Assembly (NCBI RefSeq): GCF_010820665.1
Contig: NZ_JAAIKC010000001.1
Span: 310,001 to 374,000 of the forward strand
DNA length: 64,000 nucleotides
Direction: 5' to 3'
Source of the DNA: Paenibacillus sp. SYP-B3998
GTDB lineage: Bacteria; Bacillota; Bacilli; Paenibacillales; NBRC-103111
Under the pieces are notes generated by a model, which ran no database searches, was not told where the DNA came from, and worked only from the letters and a program-made list of their open reading frames with translations. A program made the position numbers and the translations under genes. Positions within the stretch are counted from its first letter, which is position 1. The number at the start of each line of letters is the position of its first letter. Below are positions 1-9,320 of the stretch, piece after piece.

Positions 1-1
1 T

Positions 2-1135
2 AATGTTCAGTCCAATGCGTACACCAATATTACAATCACAGCAAACGATGGGTTCTCAACTTCTTCAACGACCTTTGTGGGCAGTATTACGATCGATCAG
101 TCACCTAATATATCAACAAATTTAATCCCAACTGGCTCTTCAGCGAGTCCCGCATTTATTGCCGGTACAACCCCGGTACTAACTTGGGGCTTTTCAGATC
201 CTGATAGTGGAGACAGTCAATCTGCCTATGAAGTCGTTCTTTATGAGGGCGCGAATGTTATTTTGGATACGGGCTGGGTTAGCTCTAGCGCTTCGTCGTA
301 TACCCTTCCAACGGGTAAGCTTATTCGAGGTAAAACGTACTCATGGAAGGTCAACGTGAAGGATAGAGTGGGAATCGCATCAAATTTCACAGGCCTGAGT
401 TATTTTCGGACGAATACCATCCCTACACTCTCATTGACTTCCTACTCAGATGGCCAAACTGTTCCAGATAATAAGCTTACCTTTACATGGACTTATGCGG
501 ATACGGACGGGCAGCAGCAAGCAAGCTATCAGGTTCTAGGCACTCAGGATAATTGGTCAACGATAGGATATAACTCGGGTGTTCAAAGCGGTAACTCAGC
601 TGCATTTGCTACACCACCTCTGGCCAGTGGGACATGGAGCTTTAAAGTACTTGCTAGCGATGGGTTTGAATGGTCGGCAGGTGTGCTCAGAAATAATGTA
701 ACGCTTCCGAATGCATATGAGCCAAATGACACGAGTTCACAGGCATTTGCTGTTAACTACGGACAAAACTACTCGTCGCTCATAAGCTCAGCGAGTGATA
801 TTGATTTCTACACCTACAAAGCTGCTGCAACAGGTATTGATCGTATTACGGTAAATGTACCAAGTGGCTTGAATTACGATGTCTTTGTTTATGATGCAAG
901 CTTGAATTTAATTACTTCAGGAAACAGGATCGCTGGTCTTTCTGAAAATGTGCTGTATGACGTCACAGTAGGCAGTACCTACTACATTAAGCTGGCTGGT
1001 GTTAGCGGCAATTTCAGTGCGGCAGTACCGTATTTTTTCAAATTGAATAAAGCGATAATACAGGCGCAGTCTACTTATCAATACGATAGCAATGGGAATA
1101 TCACTAACAAAACTACGACTACAACTCATAACTAA
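2..1135 (+). CDS. Secreted Ig/FN3-like and PPC-domain protein, 3' part only
   Basis: The frame is open from the window edge, so the true start lies upstream; the GTG at 77 has no ribosome site and is not the start. Two beta-sandwich modules of about 95 residues, rich in Trp/Tyr and of FN3/Ig type, are followed by a module opening with NAYEPNDTSSQA and containing DIDFYTYKA. That pattern is typical of bacterial pre-peptidase C-terminal (PPC) domains found on secreted proteins. The tail ends in a single YD-like motif (YQYDSNGNIT) and a Thr-rich stretch. The stop lies 12 bases before the RHS start, so the two genes are probably co-transcribed and this protein may be an exported partner of the RHS protein. 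The function beyond surface adhesion or display is unknown. Confidence 0.75.
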   Translation, partial: NVQSNAYTNITITANDGFSTSSTTFVGSITIDQSPNISTNLIPTGSSASPAFIAGTTPVLTWGFSDPDSGDSQSAYEVVLYEGANVILDTGWVSSSASSYTLPTGKLIRGKTYSWKVNVKDRVGIASNFTGLSYFRTNTIPTLSLTSYSDGQTVPDNKLTFTWTYADTDGQQQASYQVLGTQDNWSTIGYNSGVQSGNSAAFATPPLASGTWSFKVLASDGFEWSAGVLRNNVTLPNAYEPNDTSSQAFAVNYGQNYSSLISSASDIDFYTYKAAATGIDRITVNVPSGLNYDVFVYDASLNLITSGNRIAGLSENVLYDVTVGSTYYIKLAGVSGNFSAAVPYFFKLNKAIIQAQSTYQYDSNGNITNKTTTTTHN

Positions 1136-1147
1136 GGAGGTATTCCA

Positions 1148-4100
1148 TTGCATAAGATGTTAAAACGAGTATTAAGCATTGTCCTCATTAGCCATGTATT
1201 GTTAACCAATCTGCCTTTAGTTGGTTTGCAGGATACATATGCCGCCACTTTCCAGTCAGAGCCCGAGCGTAAAGAAGGTGGAGCTGCAGAAGTAAGGAAA
1301 CGGGAGCTGGAGTCCGTTTACTCTGTTTCTGATGAAGACATACAGGCGCTCTTGGATCAAGGCTATTCGTTAGACGACGTAGCAGTGGCACTGGAGGATC
1401 AACGATCCTCTGGCGGTCAGCTTGCAGATAGTCTGAATAAAGTAAGGCCTCAATTCGCGAATACTTCTGAGGAAGCGAAAAGCACAATCACTAGTAATGT
1501 GGGAACAGTTAGCTATGCTGCAACGGAGATAAAGGCAGCAGCAGCTCCGCCAGATTATAGTTATGTGCAAACGAAACCGGATGAAGCCCCTTACTCTGTC
1601 CGACTTAACCAAGAAACCATTTCTACGCTTTCTGGAGGGGTCTCCTTACAAGCCTCCGACCTTTCGCTACCTGGGCGCAATGGTCTTGGCTTCACACTCA
1701 CGAGAAAGTATGACAGCGGCGAATCTCAATTGAACCAGATGGTTACATATGGAGATTCTAACAGTACCATACAGCCTTTTTCGGAAAAATATTTCCCTAT
1801 AGGTAAAGGCTGGAGCTGGAACCTCTCATATATCGAAATTAACGGAAGCAATAAGTTTCTTCACTTGGCAGGTTCTGGCGTTTATGAAATTGTTAATAAT
1901 AATTTGCTAGGGAATCCTTGGAAGGATCTGACCTTTAGCGCAGATACATCAGTTACAGTTAATTCCGTAGTATCTGCTTACTCAGTAAAGAGCATTCAAG
2001 GGATTACCCAGCATTTTGACTCACTAGGCCATCTGATTCAAATTTCAGATCCTTACGAGAATAAAATTACGTTCTCTTATATTTCGGACGCAACATATGG
2101 AACAGTACTTAATGCTATCTCCGATTCAATCGGAAATAGCATAACCATTGCCTATAGCACAACTTCGGTGGTTCTAACCAAAGGGAGCGAAATTGTAAAA
2201 TATAATAAATCTGTTCAAAATGGCAAAGAACTCTTGGGACAAGTCATTGACCCGCTAGGCAGAACGACGACTTATGATTATACAGTCAAGGATGCCCAGT
2301 TTAATCTTCTTGGAACTTCCCCCAATACGAGTAATCCTTACGCTCTTCTAACTGGTGTGACTCATCCAACCGGTGGAAAGACAGTCTACACGTATGAAGA
2401 GAATGCAGTAACGCGATATATTGGAGCGAATAAAGTCAACCAGGTGTTTAGAATGCAATCGCGTAAGGATCAGATAAATGGATCCTCAGAAAAAAATAAC
2501 CATAAGGATATTACCTATCCTTCCGGGGATATGGGAATAATTTGGGGCTCGGACAACACATTTTCTGTCATGATCAGCGACGGTCTTAGCCAAACTACGT
2601 TTAACAATAAAAGGGATTTTATTGATGATAACATTCCGGCTGCCTTTTACAACACGAATATTACGGCGGTTGCTACTCAAAATGGGGTTACTTATACAAA
2701 CAAAACCGACTATACGTACGCTGAAGCAAGCCGCTATCCAGTACCTTTAACAACAACGGAAACGAGATCAGCTTCAAACACAAGTAATTTGGCAACTTAC
2801 GATTCATCGAAAGTGTATGATCCTTACGGCAATGTAACAAGTTCAACGGACATCATGGGAATAACGACCTTATATGCGTATGATAATACTTCCCATCTAT
2901 TGAACAGTGTGACGAAACCCATTAGTTCCTCGAAGCAACAGTTCACAACCTATTTCCGTAATAAACAAGGGACGGTTACTCAGGTGCAGGTTTATGAGGG
3001 TTCTTCAACAGCAGGGACGCTTTTGCAGCAGATAGGATACGAAAACATAGATGGCTATGGCAACGTAAGACAGATTCGTGTGAAGAACGGTACGACAGAA
3101 AATTTGTATCAGACACAGTACGACACCGCTGTCTACAAAGGGGCATTTCCGACTATGCAAGCCTTTACGGTGCGCAATGCAGACGGACAATCGTCTACGA
3201 TTACTAAACAGTATGAATATAACCCCTCAAACGGCAGACTAACAAAATATACAGATGGAAACTCAAACGTTACGCAGTACCAATATGATGCGTTAGGAAG
3301 GGTTTTGAAAGCGACACATCAAGCCGACGGCAGCTACGTTACTGTCAATTATGTGGATGGTCAGAACCAGATTCAAACGACAGATGAAACTGGAATCATT
3401 TCGGTTACGAATTGGAACCCGCTTGGCTGGAAAACAGACGCGGGGATTTTAGACCGTGGAATCTATAAGGCTAAAGCCAAGTACGGATATGACACAAATG
3501 GACGTTTAACTTGGACAGAGGATGCTTTAGGTAATCGCATCAGCTATGGCTATGATCAATGGAGCCGACAAAATCAGGTTACAAACCCCGATGCTACTAA
3601 AGCAGGCATTTTTTACGATGATATGACTAACACAAAAACGAGCACAGATGCAGAAGGCTATGCAATTAAGGAGTACTACGATAAAGCGGGTCGAACAAAG
3701 AGCAAGGAAGAGACGAAAAAGGTAGCCGCCGGTACCCAGACTACGACGTTGGGTACATTCACATATGATTATGCGGGCCATATGCTCACAGCGACAGACA
3801 ATGTAACACCGCAACATACGACCACCTATAGTTATGATGTACTGGGACAGTTAACCAGCGTGCTGAACGCCAAGAGCGAGCTGACCTCGTACCAGTATGA
3901 TAATGTGGGTAATCTGTTGCAAGTTACCTATCCAGACGGTAAAACTAATCTTAAGAAGTACGATGAGATCGGCCGATTGATTCAAACGACGGATGCGAAC
4001 AGTAAATTAGAAAAATTCTTCTATGATGCGAATGGGAACCAGACGGGCTTACTTGACCGAAATAGTAATCGATTCAAGTATACATTTGACAATCGGAACT

Positions 4101-5935
4101 TCCTCATCAAGAAAGAAGTCACGGATGCCGCTTGGAATCCCTTAGCTGGGGAAGAAACGATTGGATTCAAATACGACTTAGCGGGACGCCGCACAGAAAT
4201 GAACGATGGCACAGGTACGACGAAATATGCCTTTAATTCTTCAACAGGTGCATTGAATACGCAAACTTACCCTGATGGAAAAACCATCAAGTATGATTAC
4301 GATGCTGCAGGTAATCGCTTTGTCATGAACGATCCGTTTGGTGTGAATACGTATTATCACTACGATTCACGAAATCGTTTGGATATCGTTGCGCCATCTG
4401 CAGATTTCCTCAAAGACACGGAGACAACTAAGACAACAGACTACGATGCCAAGTATACGTATTACAAAAATAGCTTGCTTAAGCAGATAACACATCGTAA
4501 TGGGGTTACATCGGATTTTGGTTATGACGGTCTTCGGATTGGTTCTCTTACTGAGAAGAAATCTGATGGAACTACGCTGAATACATTCGCCTACACCTAT
4601 GATAACAACGGAAATCAGAAAACAAAGACAGAGAATGGAACGACGAATAACTTCAACTACGACCAGCTTAATCGTATCTCAACGTCGGATCAGTTTAATG
4701 AGAGTTACGGATATGATAATCGTGGTAACCGTACCAGCATGACGACGAATAATCCATTTGAAAGTCCGGATTCAGCACGTACCTTTGATAAAAGGGACAG
4801 GCTGAATAACGTTGCTTTAGCCAGTGGTGGCAACGTATCTTACAAGTACAACGGTGACGGATTGCTTTATGAAAGAACAGAGAATGGGCAGACGACGCGG
4901 TACTACTGGGATGGCAGTCAGGTTATTGCAGAAGGTAACGTCGTAGGTGGAATTGCTTCGCTGAAAGCACGTTATGTTCGCGGTCAGGGGCTTATCGCTC
5001 GTGAAGATGGTCAAGGTAAGGCGTACTATCTTCAAAACGGACACGGTGACGTGGTAAACTTGATGGATAGCACGGGGAGGACGAAGCTTAATTCGTACTC
5101 GTATGACATTTGGGGCAATATAGTTAGCCAACAAGAAAATATACCACAGCCGTTTAAGTATAGCGGCGAGATGATGGATGATAAGGTTGGGCTGCAATAT
5201 TTGAGGGCTAGATGGTATGATCCGAGTATGGGGCGGTTTGTTGGGGAGGATAGCTATGGTGGGCAAATTGATAATCCACTGAGTTTGAATCGTTTTACTT
5301 ATGTTAGTAACAATCCTTTAATCTATACTGATCCGACTGGTCATGAACAAGAAGGTGATAAGGATCTTTTAGGTCCTGTTGGATACCAACGTATTTTAGA
5401 GTTAACTGAAGCGTATAAAACTGCAATTAGGAATAAGGCAGATGCCGAATGGGCTCACGATTACTATCATGGTCTTGCAGAAACAATAAGAAAACAATAT
5501 GGTACACATACTGTGATTATTAATAACGAAGAAAAAACATTTATACAACCAACTACAGTTAGCCGTAATAGTAGTCCTAATGGTAGTGGTTCAGATAGTT
5601 CAGGTAGGCCATCTAGCAGTTCAAGTGAACCTAGTGAACCATATGACCGAAAAGCACAAAAGGATTTAATTGACAATGTACTTGATTCAGAAGAGGCAAG
5701 AGAAGCTCAAGAAATAGTTGTTGGAATGTATACTGGTGGTGTTAAAGGAAAATCATTTAGAGGAGGAAATAAAAATACTCGTGACAATTGGTACGGATAT
5801 AGTGATAGTGAATTCCAAAAGTGGTGGCATAGAGAAGGTAAGAGAGATTTCGGTGGCGATGATATCGAAGATGCTCAACATGCAAGAGAAATATATGAAG
5901 CGTGGGTAGCGGCTGGAAAACCAAAAGTAAAATAG
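1148..5935 (+). CDS. RHS/YD-repeat polymorphic toxin protein (WapA-like), full length
   Basis: This 1595-aa protein starts at TTG; AAGGAGG at 1134-1140 sits 7 bases upstream, better placed than the ATG at 1157. Residues 1-32 form a signal peptide ending near TYA. YD repeats of the GxxxxYxYDxxGN type fill about residues 170-1290, and the RHS-associated core (GLQYLRARWYDPSMGRF) ends at DPTGH, residues 1395-1399. In RHS/WapA proteins the repeats form a shell and the polymorphic tip after DPxGH is the delivered toxin. Here the tip is about 196 residues: a helical part, a Ser/Gly/Pro linker and a compact end with FQKWWHREGKRDF. I do not recognise the toxin family. A HEAT-repeat gene 12 bases downstream is the likely immunity gene. 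This is the only copy here with export signal, ribosome site and complete shell. Confidence 0.92.
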   Translation: MHKMLKRVLSIVLISHVLLTNLPLVGLQDTYAATFQSEPERKEGGAAEVRKRELESVYSVSDEDIQALLDQGYSLDDVAVALEDQRSSGGQLADSLNKVRPQFANTSEEAKSTITSNVGTVSYAATEIKAAAAPPDYSYVQTKPDEAPYSVRLNQETISTLSGGVSLQASDLSLPGRNGLGFTLTRKYDSGESQLNQMVTYGDSNSTIQPFSEKYFPIGKGWSWNLSYIEINGSNKFLHLAGSGVYEIVNNNLLGNPWKDLTFSADTSVTVNSVVSAYSVKSIQGITQHFDSLGHLIQISDPYENKITFSYISDATYGTVLNAISDSIGNSITIAYSTTSVVLTKGSEIVKYNKSVQNGKELLGQVIDPLGRTTTYDYTVKDAQFNLLGTSPNTSNPYALLTGVTHPTGGKTVYTYEENAVTRYIGANKVNQVFRMQSRKDQINGSSEKNNHKDITYPSGDMGIIWGSDNTFSVMISDGLSQTTFNNKRDFIDDNIPAAFYNTNITAVATQNGVTYTNKTDYTYAEASRYPVPLTTTETRSASNTSNLATYDSSKVYDPYGNVTSSTDIMGITTLYAYDNTSHLLNSVTKPISSSKQQFTTYFRNKQGTVTQVQVYEGSSTAGTLLQQIGYENIDGYGNVRQIRVKNGTTENLYQTQYDTAVYKGAFPTMQAFTVRNADGQSSTITKQYEYNPSNGRLTKYTDGNSNVTQYQYDALGRVLKATHQADGSYVTVNYVDGQNQIQTTDETGIISVTNWNPLGWKTDAGILDRGIYKAKAKYGYDTNGRLTWTEDALGNRISYGYDQWSRQNQVTNPDATKAGIFYDDMTNTKTSTDAEGYAIKEYYDKAGRTKSKEETKKVAAGTQTTTLGTFTYDYAGHMLTATDNVTPQHTTTYSYDVLGQLTSVLNAKSELTSYQYDNVGNLLQVTYPDGKTNLKKYDEIGRLIQTTDANSKLEKFFYDANGNQTGLLDRNSNRFKYTFDNRNFLIKKEVTDAAWNPLAGEETIGFKYDLAGRRTEMNDGTGTTKYAFNSSTGALNTQTYPDGKTIKYDYDAAGNRFVMNDPFGVNTYYHYDSRNRLDIVAPSADFLKDTETTKTTDYDAKYTYYKNSLLKQITHRNGVTSDFGYDGLRIGSLTEKKSDGTTLNTFAYTYDNNGNQKTKTENGTTNNFNYDQLNRISTSDQFNESYGYDNRGNRTSMTTNNPFESPDSARTFDKRDRLNNVALASGGNVSYKYNGDGLLYERTENGQTTRYYWDGSQVIAEGNVVGGIASLKARYVRGQGLIAREDGQGKAYYLQNGHGDVVNLMDSTGRTKLNSYSYDIWGNIVSQQENIPQPFKYSGEMMDDKVGLQYLRARWYDPSMGRFVGEDSYGGQIDNPLSLNRFTYVSNNPLIYTDPTGHEQEGDKDLLGPVGYQRILELTEAYKTAIRNKADAEWAHDYYHGLAETIRKQYGTHTVIINNEEKTFIQPTTVSRNSSPNGSGSDSSGRPSSSSSEPSEPYDRKAQKDLIDNVLDSEEAREAQEIVVGMYTGGVKGKSFRGGNKNTRDNWYGYSDSEFQKWWHREGKRDFGGDDIEDAQHAREIYEAWVAAGKPKVK

Positions 5936-5947
5936 GGAGAATAAAGA

Positions 5948-6433
5948 ATGAAACTTAATGAATTGCAAATCGCAATAAATGAAAACAATATTGACTTGGC
6001 AATAAGTATAGTCGAAGAGATTGGGAATACTAGAGTCATAGAGGCGGTTCCAGTTCTTATTCACTTTCTACTAAATACCGAGGAGAATATTTTGAGAAAT
6101 GCAATAGCGATTGCGTTATCTGATATCGGTAGTGAGGAAGCTGTGGAACCATTGATTAGCCTGCTTAAATCCCCTAAGACAATAAAATCGAGAGGAACAA
6201 TATTATATGCTCTTGAATCATTCGACTGTTCTGTACATGCGGAACTGTTGTTAGACTTATTAATCAATGGTAACTTTGAAGTGAGTAGGCAAGCATTTCT
6301 GCTTTTAGATTCTAATGTCAGTAGAATCTCGAATCAAATGAAAGTTAAATGTTTAAAGATTATACGAGAAGAGATTAAGAAACAAAAAAACAATACTGAA
6401 ATTCTTTTAGAACTAGTTGAAATCTTCAAGTAG
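5948..6433 (+). CDS. HEAT-repeat protein, probable immunity to the RHS toxin tip
   Basis: This 161-aa cytoplasmic protein has no signal peptide. It contains helical pairs of HEAT type, for example NTRVIEAVPVLIHFLL then SEEAVEPLISLLKSP, spaced about 30 residues apart. HEAT-repeat proteins are found as immunity partners of polymorphic toxins, binding the toxin in the cytoplasm. It lies 12 bases after the RHS stop behind GGGAGAATAAAG, so the two are very probably translated together. It is AT-rich like the toxin tip and unlike the RHS shell, which is usual for exchanged tip/immunity pairs. The immunity role is inferred from position and fold; the partner toxin is itself unclassified. Confidence 0.72.
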   Translation: MKLNELQIAINENNIDLAISIVEEIGNTRVIEAVPVLIHFLLNTEENILRNAIAIALSDIGSEEAVEPLISLLKSPKTIKSRGTILYALESFDCSVHAELLLDLLINGNFEVSRQAFLLLDSNVSRISNQMKVKCLKIIREEIKKQKNNTEILLELVEIFK

Positions 6434-6447
6434 TAAACATATATCCT

Positions 6448-6493
6448 AACCGCCTTGCGACTATCGCTTGGCGGTTCTTCTTTTCCGCCGCTG
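6448..6493 (+). terminator. Hairpin repeat R1 (terminator-like)
   Basis: This is the first of eight copies. ACCGCC pairs with GGCGGT, an inner GCG pairs with CGC, the loop is ACTAT, and TTCTTCTTTT follows, then CCGCTG. It ends the expressed RHS/immunity unit and looks like a Rho-independent terminator. The conserved CCGCTG beyond the T-run shows the repeat is longer than a bare terminator. Confidence 0.8.
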
Positions 6494-6653
6494 TAACGCT
6501 AACAACGAAAAATGCGGCACAGCAAAGCACAACTTCCCTTCTGTGGAATCCTACGTTGCGTTGTTCATCAGCTCCACCGAATCAACTACACAATCACAGA
6601 GATTCGTTTTTGCTCGTCAGGATTTAAGGGACTCACCTATGCAGATGAATATT

Positions 6654-6681
6654 TTGCAAATATCATGATACATGGTATTAT
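6654..6681 (+). promoter_or_regulatory. Predicted sigma-A promoter of the MrpR-like gene
   Basis: TTGCAA at 6654-6659 and TATTAT at 6676-6681 are separated by 16 bases. Transcription would begin near 6688, giving a short leader before the ATG at 6714. The AT-rich motif AAAATATGTTAAA (from 6688) overlaps the expected start site and recurs at 7840, so it may be an operator. The rest of 6494-6653 shows no gene. Confidence 0.5.
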
Positions 6682-6713
6682 AAAAATAAAATATGTTAAA
6701 AGAGTTGATGTTT

Positions 6714-7697
6714 ATGGCAAATGTTATCTATGAAGATCGAATGTTCAATGAAGAAATAAAACGAAAATTCATGATCCAGTATAATGAGGGTAGTCAGAAA
6801 GTCATACATCGTCTGTTTAAGATAGCAGCTTCAATCGAATATAAACTAAATCAGGACTTATACTCGTTCAATGAGAAGCAACTTATCCATTATTTCTCTC
6901 TACTGATGCCAAGTACCGAGCATTCGTCTAAGAACAATGTCCGATGGATTGATTTGTATATACGGTGGTCAATTGCCATGGGATACTGGAAAGAAAGCAA
7001 TCCGCTTGATGAAGTTTCCACGGAATGGAAAGAACAATTTACTCATCGACGTAACAAGACGCTGTGGACTGAGGATGAAATGGTCTCAATTATTAGTCGA
7101 TGTGTCAATGCACAGGATGCGGTCATTGTCTCTCTGATTTTCAACGGTATATATGGAAAGCAATACAGCGAAATATTAAATCTTACCAAGAGCGATATCG
7201 ATGCGGAGAATAGTCAGTTACATGTAGTAGATGACGCTGGAAACGAGTCAAGAATCGTGACTGTTTCAGAAAGTTGTATCCTCTTATGTGGTAAGGCACT
7301 CCATGAAACTTGCTACGAAAAGAAAAACGGTAAAGCTGTCAATAGTAAGGCTCCTACAGCGCAATTAACTGAAAGTGATTATGTTGTAAGACCCGCGATT
7401 ACGCAAACTAAAAATATGGATCGAGCTGATAAGCACACGGTTCATCGGAGAATTGCCATGCTTGGGGAAGACATTGGTGAGATGGACTTTATCCCACGAA
7501 ATATTGCTTATTCGGGCATGCTGGCTATGCTACACAAGTTTTATTTACAGGAGGGCGAGATTACGAAAAAAGCCTATCTTAGTATTTTGAAACAATTCGG
7601 CATTTCTGGAAAAGCTGGAGAAAATCAAACGCTATTCCGACTCAGACATGGATTTCTGAATGAAGAGAAAATGAAGGAGATGTATCCAAAGTCTTAA
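6714..7697 (+). CDS. Degenerate tyrosine-recombinase-fold protein, MrpR/YopR-like candidate repressor
   Basis: The 327-aa product has a helical SAM-like N-terminus (residues 1-110) and a C-terminal integrase-like domain. NGIYGKQYSEILNLTKSDID follows the pattern of integrase box I (TGLRxSELLxLxWxDID), but the catalytic Arg is replaced. The box II region (FIPRNIAYSGMLAML) lacks the HxLRH motif, so strand exchange is unlikely. A recombinase fold without catalytic residues, at about 325 aa, is the hallmark of MrpR (YopR), the SPbeta lysogeny repressor. The ATG at 6714 was chosen because AAGAG lies about 10 bases upstream; ATG at 6693 and 6708 are less well placed. A decayed integrase is the alternative, though the frame is fully intact. 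Confidence 0.5.
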   Translation: MANVIYEDRMFNEEIKRKFMIQYNEGSQKVIHRLFKIAASIEYKLNQDLYSFNEKQLIHYFSLLMPSTEHSSKNNVRWIDLYIRWSIAMGYWKESNPLDEVSTEWKEQFTHRRNKTLWTEDEMVSIISRCVNAQDAVIVSLIFNGIYGKQYSEILNLTKSDIDAENSQLHVVDDAGNESRIVTVSESCILLCGKALHETCYEKKNGKAVNSKAPTAQLTESDYVVRPAITQTKNMDRADKHTVHRRIAMLGEDIGEMDFIPRNIAYSGMLAMLHKFYLQEGEITKKAYLSILKQFGISGKAGENQTLFRLRHGFLNEEKMKEMYPKS

Positions 7698-7738
7698 TTC
7701 TTCTTCAAGTCAATAAAATAAAAAAAGTTAAAAATATC

Positions 7739-7875
7739 TTGACTTGTTGATGTTCAATTTGTTAGGATAACCTTACCAGCAGGGGAAAAGGAGAGAAGAT
7801 TGGAGGGAGATTAGTCGAAGGTTACTTACGATTAAACGTAAAATATGTTAAATTTAAAAATAAAATAAGTTAATC
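7739..7875 (+). promoter_or_regulatory. Possible promoter and repeated AAAATATGTTAAA motifs
   Basis: TTGACT at 7739-7744 and TAGGAT at 7763-7768 (18-base spacer) could be a promoter for the replication genes. AAAATATGTTAA recurs at 7840-7851, copying the motif at the MrpR-like promoter, and a variant AAAATAAGTTAA lies at 7862-7873. A shared operator for the MrpR-like protein is possible. AAAGGAGAG near 7787 precedes no usable reading frame. Confidence 0.3.
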
Positions 7876-7938
7876 AAATTGAAGCAATATATCGTACTTC
7901 CATGTCAGGCGCGGTAAAAATGTTGAAAGGGGTGATGC

Positions 7939-8091
7939 GTGGATCAACTTAGCAAATGGGCCAAAAAGCAACCGACACACAATCGAATGATGCTCGTTGA
8001 TTGTTCTTATAACATGCCGAATTTTATCCAATATTTTAGAATCCAATTAATCCAAGGGGGAATTATTCACTTACATGTTCGATACGATTAA
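7939..8091 (+). CDS. Small protein overlapping the replication gene start
   Basis: A 50-codon frame starts at GTG with a good ribosome site (AAAGGGGTGAT, 7926-7936). It reads VDQLSKWAKKQPTHNRMML and ends 17 bases inside the next gene. The family is not recognised. The overlap and the strong ribosome site suggest translational coupling to the replication protein, whose own ribosome site is poorly spaced. Basic and aromatic residues would fit a small DNA-binding or accessory protein, but nothing in the sequence proves this. Confidence 0.4.
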   Translation: MDQLSKWAKKQPTHNRMMLVDCSYNMPNFIQYFRIQLIQGGIIHLHVRYD

Positions 8092-8995
8092 ACTGAAAGC
8101 CAAATTTATTACCATTGATCCTATGATTCTTGATCAGCTACAAGCTAAATCTATTACTTTCCTAGAGAAAAGTACAGGGCAACTAATAACGAAATATACC
8201 ATCAAAGATGCGCTATTACCTTCGATTACATACTACGAATTTAGTCAAACGCTAACTATTCAAGTATCCATCCCCAAATTTTTATACGGAAATAATGTTA
8301 CCCTCCTTAAAGAAAGTGATATTCCTCTCTTCTTTCAAAGGTTACATGAACGACTGTACGAATTGTTCCATATTCAATTACATACACAGAATTGGAAAGA
8401 TACTGAACGGATCGACGTTTGTTGGAACTTCCCGAGACAGGATACTATAAGCAGTTATATAAAGGAACTGAGCGGAATTCAGTTGCCATTTACTAAGCCA
8501 AGCACCCATGGGCATTCAGAAACAGCCATACATAGCAATAAGAGCAAACGAATTTGCTTTTATAATAAACAGCAAGAATGTATCGACCATAAGGAACCGC
8601 AGTCTATCATAGATCAAGCTAAAGGTTTGCTCCGAATGGAAATTAAACCGAGCTACGTTGTCATGAGAAAGTATTCAGCACAGCGGCGAGCAATTGATTT
8701 GCTTACGAAAGACTTTTTTGAATACATAACGAATCAAGTTCTCACAAAGATATCTCTTCCTACACACATAGAAGGGCTTACACTTGAATGGTTTCAATCA
8801 CAATCTCATTCAATAGGTCAAATTGAGAGTATGCTTGGTTTTCAAGTCTTACAGACTTACTTAAATGAATCAGAATTAAAACAAATATATCGCCCATCTA
8901 CCTTTGCAAATAAGAAAAAATTAGCTAAGCAAATTCAGTTTCCAAGTGACCTATCACTGGAACCATTAACGATTGATTACTCACATATAAGCTAA
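8075..8995 (+). CDS. Phage/plasmid replication protein, gene II/X (CRI)-like
   Basis: This 306-aa protein opens with MFDTIKLKAKF. It contains VSIPKFLYGNNVTLLKESDI and a following RIDVCWNF, a pattern I associate with the II/X family of phage and plasmid replication initiators, which nick DNA for rolling-circle replication. No membrane segments are present. AAGGGGG lies 14 bases before the ATG, which is long, so expression probably depends on coupling to the overlapping 50-codon frame. Nearby XRE regulator and serine recombinase genes support a plasmid- or phage-derived island. I cannot place the catalytic Tyr with certainty, so the family assignment is from pattern only. Confidence 0.55.
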   Translation: MFDTIKLKAKFITIDPMILDQLQAKSITFLEKSTGQLITKYTIKDALLPSITYYEFSQTLTIQVSIPKFLYGNNVTLLKESDIPLFFQRLHERLYELFHIQLHTQNWKDTERIDVCWNFPRQDTISSYIKELSGIQLPFTKPSTHGHSETAIHSNKSKRICFYNKQQECIDHKEPQSIIDQAKGLLRMEIKPSYVVMRKYSAQRRAIDLLTKDFFEYITNQVLTKISLPTHIEGLTLEWFQSQSHSIGQIESMLGFQVLQTYLNESELKQIYRPSTFANKKKLAKQIQFPSDLSLEPLTIDYSHIS

Positions 8996-9320
8996 TAAAG
9001 TCATCCATACATACCAATTTGTTATCGATACGATTGTAGTATTATTTGCATCGAAAATGACCATAAAGCCAGTGTTTATAAGGCTTTCTCGATATAGCTT
9101 CATCATACATATGATTTTGTAGTAAACGGGATTAAACGCGCTAATACCATAGGAAACAGGAGGAAAGAAACGATTCCCCCGATTGATTGACGTTAAAATA
9201 ATGATTTTATAGCAAGAAGGTAGTCGGGGGTAATTTACATTGTTTGACTGCTTGGAATTGGCTGTAGAGCGCATGTCTGATGCTGCCATACATCGTTGTT
9301 AGAAATTGGACGATTGGGAC
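8996..9320. other. Intergenic, no gene seen
   Basis: A 325-base stretch between the replication gene and the reverse-strand XRE gene. The longer reverse frame here has no ribosome site and no recognisable protein features. AGGAGGAAAG near 9161 precedes only a few codons. No convincing repeat or attachment site was found. Confidence 0.5.

Noticed and set aside
6468-6668. 66-codon plus-strand frame after hairpin R1
   Set aside because: It begins within the hairpin, lacks a ribosome site and has no protein-like composition; the promoter of the next gene lies inside it.
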